DNA of 64,000 bases from Protea cynaroides (taxonomy: Eukaryota; Streptophyta; Magnoliopsida; Proteales; Proteaceae): NCBI GenBank assembly GCA_028583415.1, contig CM053272.1:75371439-75435438 (forward strand), written 5' to 3'. Position 1 is the first letter of the stretch, and every line of letters starts with the position of its first letter. The notes beneath the pieces are model-generated. The model did not search any database. It was not told the DNA's origin and saw only the letters and a list, made by a program, of their open reading frames with translations. The translations under genes and the position numbers were made by a program. This document shows, one piece after another, positions 23,662 through 33,741 of this stretch.

Positions 23662-23712
23662 GCATAAAATGATTGTTTTTTTTTTTTGGGTAAGTTGCAT
23701 AAAATGATTGTT
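23662..23712 (-). mobile_element. Tiny poly-A retroinsertion with target duplication
   Basis: GCATAAAATGATTGTT occurs twice (23662-23677 and 23697-23712) around 12 T and GGGTAAGTT. The sister LTR at about 35452-35470 has the site once without the insert. On the minus strand the insert reads AACTTACCC plus poly-A, as left by LINE-type target-primed reverse transcription. Confidence 0.65.
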
Positions 23713-23808
23713 ACTCATGCATAATATTGTGAAACTGTCTGATTGTCTTACTGAGCTAAGTTGTGAGCTCACCCTTTGTATATACATTATTTTTAGATGT
23801 TGATGCAG

Positions 23809-23930
23809 GTTACACGGTGGATGATTTTATGAATGCTCCGGCGTATGGTGGTGTTGCTGCTTTGGTTGTACAGGCAGGAGAGGACGAGCATGACGCTTCA
23901 TGCGAGTGCCCTTTCTGCATGTACCTTTGA
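23809..23930 (+). other. LTR-encoded terminal exon, family-E copy
   Basis: After GTTGATGCAG it reads GYTVDDFMNAPAYGGVAAL and ends HDASCECPFCMYL and stop. Compared with family D, many codons differ while the residues stay the same or similar. Confidence 0.65.
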
Positions 23931-24204
23931 TTTGACTTTTATTTATTTTCAGTTGGATTAAGTGAATGTAAGGATATTATATTTTATGTTTGGATTTGAA
24001 TAATTGGATTTTTTTTAAATTTATCAATAGATTCTCAGTTCATTTATTTAAAGACTTTCATTGTATTATTATATTCTGATTGTGGTTATGTACAATGGTT
24101 TGTATGAGTGGATACGGTCTATTCGAGATCCTAGTGTGAACCGTTGGTTCAATGACGGTTCACTCACACCATTCTGGTTGGTTCAGAATTACGGTATGAC
24201 AACT

Positions 24205-24216
24205 TGGTATCAGAGC
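24205..24216 (+). other. Primer-binding site, region E1
   Basis: TGGTATCAGAGC, an exact match to the usual initiator tRNA-Met primer site of plant Ty3/gypsy elements, 3 nt after the LTR end. Confidence 0.93.
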
Positions 24217-24456
24217 TCTCGGGCTCTGTCCAACAGACCATATTGCACTTAACTAAGTCGATGAACTGAGTTAGGAAAAATTTAAAAATTTTTAATACAA
24301 ATACACCCTAAGCATTGTTTGATACCTGAGACTGATTAAGAAAGAGCATAATATACTATATTAAATATGGAATTTAATGATACCCATGCACTAGTTAGGA
24401 AAACCATAAAAAACTTTCATTAAACAGAAAGAGAGTATCAAATGTAATAGTACTAC

Positions 24457-24488
24457 AGGGTACAGTCCACAAATCGGACAGTTACCCT
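24457..24488 (+). other. Conserved RNA hairpin near the primer site, copy E
   Basis: The outer stem AGGGTA pairs with TACCCT and the inner GTCC with GGAC. Relative to D (CAGAGTA/TACTCTG) both sides of the outer stem have changed together. Confidence 0.65.
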
Positions 24489-24489
24489 A

Positions 24490-24735
24490 TTATATAAATA
24501 GTCTGGAGAGAGAAAAATAAAAGAAAAAATATGGGGTAGGGGACCTAGGAGGAATAGGGTCCGCTATGTCATAATCCCGCTCATAAGCGACCCTAAGCCA
24601 GTGCACCTGATCCTGAGTGACTCTGAGGCTGCGAGCCAAGTGCCCCAAGTCACGGCTCATCTCACGCTGAGCGTCCCTGAGCTCCGTGAACATACCCATC
24701 ACGGTGTCATAATCTCTGAGCTCCTCACACGAACT
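24490..24735 (-). pseudogene. Antisense gene, C-terminal piece in E1
   Basis: This piece keeps the C-terminal helix (MGMFTELRDAQREM, LARSLRVTQDQVHWL) and the proline-rich tail, ending in FFFYF-type residues. Its N-terminal part and the start of gag are missing: at about 24735 it joins gag at a shared GAACTCTGAG, so a deletion through that short homology is likely. The helix is equivalent to that of copies A-D. Confidence 0.7.
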
Positions 24736-25896
24736 CTGAGAAAATTGTGACCAATCTGGTATATCAAATGGAGGCTCAGCAGAAAGCATTCCTGAGCGAG
24801 ATGTTAAAGATGTTCAGGCAACCGGGTCATGTTCCCACTGAAGGTACGACTGGGGCTGGAGGGAATAATACTACACTACCGATGCATGGTAGTCCAGGGC
24901 CGATGGGCCAAGCAGAATGTACAACTACCGCACCAGTTTTCGTCATCTTCTGCTTATCAAGGAGCCTATCCGCATCCACCACCATGGTACGGGATGAATA
25001 CACAGGGACAGCACGATCCGAGTCGGGCGGTGGACAGATTTTTAAAGTTGAAACCTTCTTCATTCATAGGTAAGACCGGGAAACCATTGTGGCCAGCACA
25101 GTGGGTTGCAGAAATGGAGAAGAATTTCCGTCTGATGACTTGTACAGAGGATGAGAAGGTTCTGTTTGCCACTCATATGCTGAAGGAAGATGTGAATGCT
25201 TGGTGGAATTCTACACAGGCATATCTGGAGACAAAGCATACACAGGTGGATTGGGCAGTGTTCAAGGTAGCCTTCTTCGATAAATATTTCCCGAAGAGTT
25301 TTAGAGATCAGATGGAGAAGGAATTCCTTAATCTACAGCAGTCTCAGTCGACTGTAGATGCCTACCAGCAAAGTTACGAAGAGTTATTTTTCTTCGCACC
25401 GGTAAGTATGCAAGAGGAAGATACCAAGACACGTAGGTTCAGCATGGGACTGCGTGGAAGCATCAGAGAGCATATATTGGGTCTAGACAATAAAATTTAT
25501 AATGAGGCTGTACAGGTTGCGAGAGTGATAGAATCCAGTCAGAGGGATAGCTTCTTTGCACAGAATAGGGGAGTGAAGAGACCCGCTACTGAGATGTCAG
25601 GTGGCGGTAACAATAGACCTTTTCGGCCATACAGGGCTCAGTCCGCTACAGTGCCTGCAAGGAACAATAAGGCACCACCTATGCCACAGTTCGCTAGACA
25701 CAACCCGAATATTAAATGTTTCAACTGTCAGCAACTGGGTCATGTTGCAAGGACCTGCACTCTACCTAGGAAACAACCTCCACAGCAAGGAAAAGTATTT
25801 GATGTCACCACCGAAGAGGCAGCTGCATCACCTGATGTGGTCACTGGTATGATTCTACCCCTTACTATTTGGCTTACTATTTCATTGTGTGTGTGA
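24736..25896 (+). pseudogene. gag: gag of E1 (5'-truncated)
   Basis: The first ~300 bp of gag are deleted. It begins with TNLVYQMEAQQKAFL, has a frameshift near 24910, then an open frame through the capsid-like core (PLWPAQWVAEMEKNF, AWWNS, FFDKYFPKSFRDQMEKEF, SMQEEDTKTRRF) and a zinc knuckle CFNCQQLGHVARTC at about 25718-25760. From 24911 on it is one of the best preserved gag copies in the window. The end overlaps a possible 58-nt intron (25847-25904) before the protease. Confidence 0.85.
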
Positions 25897-28800
25897 GCAT
25901 GTAGAACTAAGGGACAATAAAATTCCAGGAATTGTAAATATAGCTGGTATACCTGCCAGAGTACTCTTTGACTCTGGGGCCACGCACTCCTTTGTTTCTA
26001 TTTCCTTTGGGAAGCGAATGGAGTTACCGATCAAGCACGTAAACCCAAGCTTTATAGTTCGCTCTCCGTTAGGAGTCGAGGTGGCTTTGACTGATTATTA
26101 TGGGCCGTGCATAGTTGGTATTGAGGGTAGAGACTTAGAAGCAAGTCTGGTAATACTGGAGATGGCAGACTTTGATGTCATCTTGGGAATGGATTGGCTA
26201 GGCCATCATTCAGCTATCCTATTATGTGGTGAAAGGAAACATGGGCTTACAGACAAAAAGGGAAAGGAGTATAGCTTCACTGGGACCAAGTTACCTAGGA
26301 AGTGGAAGTTGATCCTCTCCACCCTAAAAGCTAAGAGATGCTTAGAGAAAGGTGGCGTGGGGTATTTAGTGTTTGTAGTCAACATCACTGCTGAGATGCC
26401 AAAGATGGAAGATCTAGATGTGGTATGAGAGTTCCCAGATGTATTTCCTGAGGATCTCCCAGGTCTACCATCAGACAGGGCTACAGAATTTATGATAGAC
26501 CATATGCCATGTTCGGCGCCGGTGTCTAAAGCACCATACAGGATGGCCCCTACCGAATTAAAGGAGTTGAAGACCCAGTTACAAGAATTGTTAGATAAGG
26601 GTTTCATACGACCTAACATATCACCTTGGGGTGCACCTGTATTATTTGTCAAGAAGAAGGGCGGAAGTGTACGGCTATGTATTGATTACCGTGAGCTGAA
26701 CAAATTAACGATTAAGAATCGGTATCCTTTGCCTAGGATCGACGATTTGTTCGATCAATTGCAGGGTGCAAAGGTTTTCTCGAAGATTGATCTCCGATCT
26801 GGGTATCACCAACTGAAGATCAAGGCCGGAGATATTCCGAAGACTGCTTTCAGAACAAGGTATAAGCATTATGAGTTCCTAGTTATGTCATTCAGGTTGA
26901 CCAATGCACCAGCAACGTTCATGGAACTGATGAACCGAGTGTTTCATGATATGTTGGACACTTCGGTCATCATATTCATTGATGACATATTGGTCTACTC
27001 AAAGGATAGAGAGGCTCATGCAACACACTTAAGAGCAGCCCTACAACAGCTGAGAACGGAGAAGCTTTATGCTAAGTTTAAGAAGTGTGAGTTTTGGCTG
27101 AAAAAAGTGGCTTTCTTGGGCCATGTAGTATCCGAAGACGGTAACAAGGTTGATCCAAGTAAGATAGCTGCTATAGTAGGATGGGAAGCATCAAAATCTA
27201 TTGCAGAGATTCGTAGTTTCCTTGGGTTGGATGGTTATTATAGAAGATTCAAGGAAGATTACTCCAGGATCGCTGTTCCACTCACCAGATTGACCAGGAA
27301 AGGAGAGAAATTCTTATGGACAGATGAGTGCGAGAAGTGCTTTTAGACTTTGAAGTCAAGAATAGTCTTTGCACCTATCTTGACCATCCCAGAACCCAGC
27401 GTACCATTTACCTTATTTACGGATGCTTCAGGATTGGGTATTGGGTGTGTATTGATGCAAGGAGAACAGGTGATTGCTTACACATCAAGACAGTTAAAAG
27501 AGCATGAGAAGAACTATCCTACGCATGATTTAGAGTTAGCAGCGGTTATACATGCAATCAAGACTTGGAGACACTACTTGTACGGTGAAAAGTTTCAAAT
27601 TAAGTCATCACAAGAGCTTAACTTATCTTTTCACTCAGAAGGATCTGAATATGAGACAGAGGAGATGGCTGGAATTGTTAAAAGATTATGACTGTGACAT
27701 CCATACCATCCGGGTAAAGCAAATGTGGTGGCTGATGCCTTAAGCAGAAAGTCGGCATCGAAACCTGAGGCTGGACCAAGTACAAATGTTGCATTATGTG
27801 CTGCAGCCTCAAGTTCAATTGAAGGCAACGAAGAGTATATAATAGAGACTACAAAAGATCCAGTCGAGCAAGGCTTAATTCATAAATTCACCATGATGCT
27901 CGCAGCTTTGAATATCTCACCGGATCTAGTTGATGAAGTCAAGGTAGCAATCCTACAGGATCCACATCTCAAGACAGTGCTAGAAGACTTAGAGAAGGGT
28001 ACGAGCAATCCTGACTTTACCTTGGATTCAGACAAGGTACTCAGGTATCGAGGACCGTTATGTATACCTGAGAGTGTAGACGGCAATATTAGAGATCGAG
28101 TTATGACTGAAGCTCATTACACTCCATATTCGGTACATCCAGGAAGTACCAAAATGTACCATGATTTGAGAAGATTGTATTAGTGGAGGGGTATGAAAGC
28201 AGATATAGCTCGTTTTGTGTTCCAATGTCTGAATTGTCAACAAGTTAAAGCCGAAAGACAGAGACCCGCAAGTTTGCTACAACCACTACCAGAGCCTGCA
28301 TGGAAGTGGGATTGCATTACTATGGATTTCGTCACTGGCCTACCTTTGACACCAAGGTCAGTAGATGCAATTTGGGTTATAGTCGATCGACTCACCAAGA
28401 CAGCTCGATTCATTGCGGTCAGACCTCAGTATACCATGGAGTAGCTGGCCAAGCTATATGTAGATAATATAGTCAGACTTCATGGCGTTCCAGAAAGCAT
28501 AGTATCTGACAGAGACCCTCGTTTTACATCAAAGTTTTGGGGAGGATTACAGAAAGCTATGGGAACCAAGTTGAAGTTTAGTACAGCGTTCCACCCTCAG
28601 ACAGACGGGCAGTCAGAAAGGACTATTCAAATTTTAGAAGATATGCTCCGAGCTTGTGCATTAGATTTCAAGGGAGCTTGGGACGAGAAGCTATCACTTA
28701 TCGAGTTTGCTTATAACAACAGCTATCAAGCTACAATTCAGATGGCTCCATATGAAGCACTCTATGGGAAAAATTGTCAAACACCTCTGTTATGGAACGA

Positions 28801-29380
28801 GGTGGGAGAAAGAAGAATTGTAGGACCGGAGTTTGTTGAAGAAACTTGTCGAGTGATTGATCAAATCAAGGAGAGAGTAAAGACAGCTCAAGTTCGACAG
28901 AAGCACTATGCGGATAATTGACTTCGAGATCTGGAGTTTGCAGTGGGTGACAAAGTATTCCTGAAGATATCACCGATGTGAGGTCTGAAAAGGTTTGGTA
29001 AGAAGGGGAAGCTATGCCCCAGGTATGTGGGACCATATGAGATATTGACCAGACGTGGTAATGTGGCATATCAATTGGCCCTACCACCATCTATGTCAAG
29101 TGTCCATGATGTGTTTCATGTATCATTATTCAAGAAATATGTCAGGGATCCATCATACATCTTGACAACAGACCCCCCAGACTTGACTGAAGACTTAACA
29201 TTTGAAGTGGTGCCTGTCATGCTCTCCAACCGAAAGGTACAGCAACTTCGAACCAAGGAAATCTGTTATGTGAAAGAGCATTGGAAAAGCCAAGATGTCG
29301 AAGAGATTACTTGGGAAGAGGAGAGCGCGATGAGGAAGGAGTACCCTAACCTTTTTGACGATCAAGGTACGTTCAAATTT
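25889..29380 (+). pseudogene. pol: pol of E1 (protease to chromodomain), about nine lesions
   Basis: Protease: DSGATHSF near 25970 and ILGMDW near 26180. RT: SPWGAPVLFVKKK, KIDLRSGYHQLKI and the FIDDILVYS catalytic strand at about 26970-27000. RNase H: FTDASGLGIGCVL near 27415. Integrase: zinc motif with CLNC at about 28225, TMDFVTGLP near 28320, SDRDPRF near 28505 and FHPQTDGQSERT near 28590. Chromodomain near 29220-29340 (WKSQDVEEITWEEE). Lesions: TGA at 26426-26428, TAG at 27344-27346, two compensating frameshifts at 27605-27715, and stops near 28182, 28442, 28919 and 28979. Most stops are C-to-T or G-to-A transitions. Confidence 0.9.
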
Positions 29381-29392
29381 CTTGGTATTGAT

Positions 29393-30511
29393 TTAATGTG
29401 TTGGTTTAGCAATGGTGTCCCGGATCTCCGTAAACATGCTCAACACTGGGTCCGAAGGGGGATGAAACGGTCCAGCTGTAGATGTAGGTTGTGGTGCTGC
29501 ATGTGTAGGTTGTGGAGTTGGCACTGGTACATCCTCTGCCCTATCATCGTCATCCCCATCATCACTCTCAGCCTCTGCTACGTGTGCCGCATTAGCTGCT
29601 GCTGGGGCTGCTACCCTCCTGAGTAGGCGAGGGCGAGCCTCCATCTCATCATCACTAACAAGAAGATTATCCATCTGCATCCTAAGAATGGCATCCCAGT
29701 CGATGTCAGAGGTCATGGTATCCTCAACAGCCACCTCGCCTCTCATGCTCACTCGTAGGCGCCGCAGAAGAGTAGTGACGAGACAACCATATGGGAGATT
29801 ACTGGCCTGATCAGCCAGAGTCGCCTGATGCATAGTCCGGATAATGAGGTAAGGGAGAGAGACCCGCTCCCCTGTGCAGACGTAGTAGGTAATGTACTGG
29901 GTGAGCTGGGATAACTCACTGTAGTGACCACTCTGGGGTACGATGTTGTGCTGAATGATGCGACTGTATACCCGAGGTGCAGGTCTCAAGCTAGCCGCCT
30001 TTATAGGAGCCCCGGGATTTAGTGTCTGCTCCGCTATCTTTCGGCGTAGATCCTCGCTCAGATAGCCAATCACCTTTGGAGGGCAGTATACTAGGTCTCC
30101 ATCATTAGGGACCCCTAGCAGGTCGGCTAGCTGATGAGTATCGAAGGAGATATGGACGCCCTTGACGAAGCTGGAGATGCACAAGTCCCTACCCTGATTG
30201 GGATCATTGACATCCCCATGAAGCTCTAGGTTGGCGTAGAAGTGCTTGACCAGGTTAGGGCGAGTGGTTTCAGTGTAAGTAATGATAGGCACCCACCCAA
30301 GCATGTCGAAAGCCGCTTGCACATCAAACCTGTGCAACTGTTCCAAGTTAACCCGGCGTCCAGATTCAATGTTCTTGCTATCGAACCAAGGGAAACGGGC
30401 TTGTGCCACCTCAGAATGGAACCACTGCTCATCGAGCTATGGAACTGGTGGATGAGGAGCGCGCATGCCCAAGCCATAGGAACGCTTGCCAAGACCGCAT
30501 CGTGGAGCCAT
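29393..30511 (-). pseudogene. Antisense gene, family-E copy (338 codons open; N-terminal stop; C-terminal deletion)
   Basis: The expected ATG is at 30509-30511 (MAPRCGLGKRSYGLG). One TAG falls at codon 25; the frame is then open down to 29393. Conserved segments are SGRRVNL, MLGWVPII, VKHFYANLELHGDVNDP, GRDLCISSFVKGVHISF, LADLLGV, RVYSRIIQHNIVPQSGHY, LTQYITYYVCTG and LPYGCLVTTLLRRL. After these come an Ala-rich part, an Asp/Glu-rich part and a Pro-rich linker. It ends prematurely after MFTEIRDTIAKP, where it joins the end of pol. It is the longest open version and shows how far the protein diverged from A-D while keeping its core. Confidence 0.8.
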
Positions 30512-30516
30512 TTAAA

Positions 30517-30636
30517 CTGTAAAACATAGAGAAACAAGAAGAAAAACGTTAAGAATTTTCAAAAATTCGACAGCATAACGACAGTAAAGTGGGAAAAAGC
30601 CTCAAACTCACCCAAAACTTGGGGAGGAGGACTTAC
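30517..30636 (-). other. Leader intron of the antisense gene, copy E
   Basis: On the minus strand GTAAGTCCTCCTCCCC to TATGTTTTACAG, 120 bp, with the ATG 5 nt after it. The donor block matches families A-D although the surrounding sequence is quite different. Confidence 0.65.
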
Positions 30637-31117
30637 GTAACCCCCGCACACTTCAAGCAAACCAATTCCATAAAATTGCAACATGAAATTTAAGAAATTG
30701 GAAAAATTCAAGAAAATTTTGAAATGTTGAAAAAACCTAGGTTAAAAACTTGAAAATTTTGATTTTTACTAAAATCATTCGGTGGAAGTCCAAATTGGTT
30801 GAGGGATTTTGCTCTTGGGGGTCTCTAAACCCTTTCTAAGATGAAGGAAAGAAGTTCCTACCGTTAGAATCTTCCAATCGAAGAAAAACATAAAATTTCA
30901 ACTAAAAACGATATGAAAAGCTTGTAGAAATGGGATAGAGAGGGAAGAGGCTTACCTGGAGACGATGTGTTGAGTCTAGATCGGAAGGAAATCACTCCCA
31001 AGATGACCGGTCGGACTGTAGCAACTCAGAATCCAGAGGAGAATCGCCACCGGAGAGAAGGAAGGAAAGAAAAGTGAGAAAAAATCTCACTTTTCACGAT
31101 TTTAAATGCTTTTCTGG

Positions 31118-31290
31118 GCATACCAGTCAACACTTTTACCATACCAGTTGACCGGTGATCCCTGGTATAGTCGACCGGTACCTCTCGGTCAGATGGGAAA
31201 TTCTGACCGGCCGACTATACCGGTCGCTTTATTTTCTACAGAGTAGCGACCGGTATGTTGCGACCGGTCAGCTATAGAAATGCCAGAAAA
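31118..31290. promoter_or_regulatory. CCGGTCG motif array between gag and the antisense gene, region E2
   Basis: It contains repeated ACCGGTCG, GTCGACCGGTA, GACTATACCGGTCG and GCGACCGGT. Longer phrases match the family-E U3 at 22595-22745, such as GTCGACTATACCGGT and GCGACCGGTA. It lies 145 bp upstream of the gag ATG. Confidence 0.6.
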
Positions 31291-31434
31291 AAAATATATG
31301 AAAAATTTTAAAAAAATTTGCGAGTTAAATTTCTACTTTTCAACTATTTCACCTTATATTGTTCAAGACTAACACCACTATTATTGTTCTCATGTGTTAT
31401 GTCTTCTTCTCAGATCCAAATAGAATAGTTTGAG

Positions 31435-32742
31435 ATGGTAGGCGGAAACGGTCAGAGGGGCCGAAAGCGTCACCAGGCTAGGGTGCACCGCGATGAAGAA
31501 GAACAGGTTGAACCAGACTATGTTAGAGAGCCAAGCCTGATAGTTGAAGAAGAACAGGTTCCAAGGGTACCGACAAATTTGCCTGGCCCTCCTCACATGA
31601 ACTCTGAGACTATTGTGACCAACTTGGTATATCAAATGGAAGCTCAGTAGAAAGCATTCCTGAACGAGATGTTAAAGATGTTCAGGCCACCGGGTCATGT
31701 TCCCACTGAAGGTACGCCTGGGTCTGGAGGGAATAATACTACACTACCGATACATGGTAGTCCAGGGTCGATGGGCCAAGCACAGAATGTGCAACCACCG
31801 CACCAGTTTCCGTCGTCTTCTGCTTATCAAGGAGTCTATCCGCATCCACCACCATGGTAAGGGATGAATACACAGGGACAGCACGATCAGAGTCGGGCGG
31901 TGGACAGATTTTTAAAGTTGAAACCTTCTTCATTCACAGGTAAGACCGGGAAACCATTGTGGCCAGCATAGTGGGTTGCAGAAATGGAGAAGAATTTCCG
32001 TCTGATGACTTGTACAGAGGATGAGATGGTTCTGTTTTCCACTCATATGCTGAAGGATGATGCGAATGCTGAGTGGAATTCTACACGGGCATATCTAGAG
32101 ACAAAGCATACACAGGTGGATTGGGAAGTGTTCAAGGTAGCCTTCTTTGATAAATATTTTCCGAAGAGTTTTAGAGATCAGATGGAGAAGGAATTCCTTA
32201 ACCTACAACAGTCTCATTCGAATGTGGATGCTTACCAGCAGAGGTACGAGGAGATATTTTTCTTTACACTGGCAAGTATGCAAGAGGAAGAGACCAAGAC
32301 ACGTAGGTTCACCCTGGGACTGCGTGGAAGCATCAGAGAGCATATATTGGGTCTGGACAAGAAAATTTATAATGAGGTTGTACAGGTTGCGAGAGTGATA
32401 GAATCCAGTCAGAGGGACAGCTTCTTCGCACAGAACAGGGGAGTGAAGAGACCCGTTACTGAGAGTTCAGGTAGCGGTAACAATAGACCTTTCCACCCAT
32501 ACAGGGCTCAGTCTGCTACAATACCTGCAAGAAAAAATATGGCACCACCTGTGCCACAGTTTGTTGGATACAACCCAAACATTAAATGTTTCAACTGTCA
32601 ACAAGTGGGCCATGTTGCAAGGACCTGCACTCTACCTAGGAGACAACCCCCACAGCAAGGAAAAGTATTTGCTGTCACCACCGAAGTGGTAGCCGCATCA
32701 CCTGTTTTGGTCACTGGTATAATTTTACCCCTTACCATTTAG
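31435..32742 (+). pseudogene. gag: gag of E2 (intact start, in-frame stops)
   Basis: It starts MVGGNGQRGRKRHQ, 21 nt after an acceptor-like CTTCTTCTCAG (31400-31413). A CAG-to-TAG stop at 31648-31650 and a TAA near 31858-31860 break the N-terminal half. From 31984 the capsid-like core and zinc knuckle CFNCQQVGHVARTC (about 32600-32640) are open. It supplies the gag start that E1 has lost. Confidence 0.85.
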
Positions 32743-32758
32743 ATTACTATTTCATTGT

Positions 32759-32971
32759 ATGTGTGAGCATGTAGAACTAAGGGACAATAAAATTCTAGGA
32801 ATTGTAAATATAGCTGGTATACCTGCCAGAGTACTCTTTGACTCTGGGGCCACGCACTCCTTTGTTTCTATTTCCTTTGGGAAGCGAATGGAGTTACCCA
32901 TCAAGCACTTGAACCCAAGCTTGATAGTTTGCTCTCCGTTAGGAGTCGAGGTGGCTTTGACTGATTATTAT
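32759..32971 (+). pseudogene. Protease fragment of E2, fused to LTR sequence
   Basis: The frame carries IPARVLFDSGATHSFVS and PLGVEVALTDYY. It then switches at TATG/TGACCGG into LTR sequence equivalent to 22627, so everything from mid-protease to the next LTR interior is missing. Confidence 0.85.
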
Positions 32972-33741
32972 GTGACCGGTATGTTGCCACCGGTACCTTC
33001 GGGGGGGCTGGTCTGTGGGGACCGGCTGACCATACCGGTCGCCAGTCTTCCCCACAGAGCTGCGACCGGTACATGCCACCGGTCAGCTCTGTGAGTGTAT
33101 TTTTGTAACCTCGTTGGTTTTTTCGACCAATGTATGCCCTAAGAAACTATTCTAATTGAACCCTAATATTATGTAGGATTTTTTGGTAGAACATTTGGAT
33201 CTTGCAACGTGGAGCAAGCTATCAAACGAGCGTCAGGTAAGGGAATCTGACCTAAACCCTAATAATTAATGGACAGTAAATCATTGTAAATAACCCTGAA
33301 TATATATGATGTGATGTTTGTGCATATTCACATGCCATCCTTTACTTTCAGTTATTATTATTGATCATGCATGATAGGATGTGATTGTTAGGCATGTGAT
33401 TGTTTTCGTTGGTGTGTGGAGTGGGGCATGGGCCTGGGATCATTCCTCACATTGGCACTTTTCGTAGTATTCTATTTTAACATGCTTGGTACAAGTGGGG
33501 CATCAGGGGAAGGTCGTGGTACGGTGGTCTCCGATGTTGATGTTGGCCTGGCCATGGTTATGTGGCACTGTGGTCTCCGATGTCGACACTGGCTTGTCCA
33601 CGATGCTTTAGCTCTATCTCTATGTCGTAGGGAGTTATGTTAGGATAGGGTCTACCTGCGTACTGTTCTATCCTAGTGTGTTGGTTGCTGATAGGGTATC
33701 AGGGGAGGTACGGGGATACCTTAGCTCTATCTCTATGCCGT
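32971..33741 (+). repeat. Family-E LTR fragment (interior part)
   Basis: It corresponds to about 22627-23385 of the complete LTR. Left join at TGTG, right join at AGACG, where it jumps back to LTR position ~78. The middle exon with VEQAIKRAS is kept near 33180-33237. Confidence 0.85.

Larger units (their letters stand above)
21846..24201 (+). repeat. Family-E LTR (complete)
   Basis: 2356 bp, TGTAAGACCCGCACTCG to CGGTATGACA, followed by a perfect primer site. U3 has ACCGGTC/GACCGGT clusters at about 21990-22045 and 22595-22745. TATATAA at 22154-22160. A 60-nt middle exon lies at 22832-22891 between ATTATGTAG and GTAAGGG, and the terminal exon at 23809-23930. It contains a small poly-T insertion at 23662-23712. 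Confidence 0.92.
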
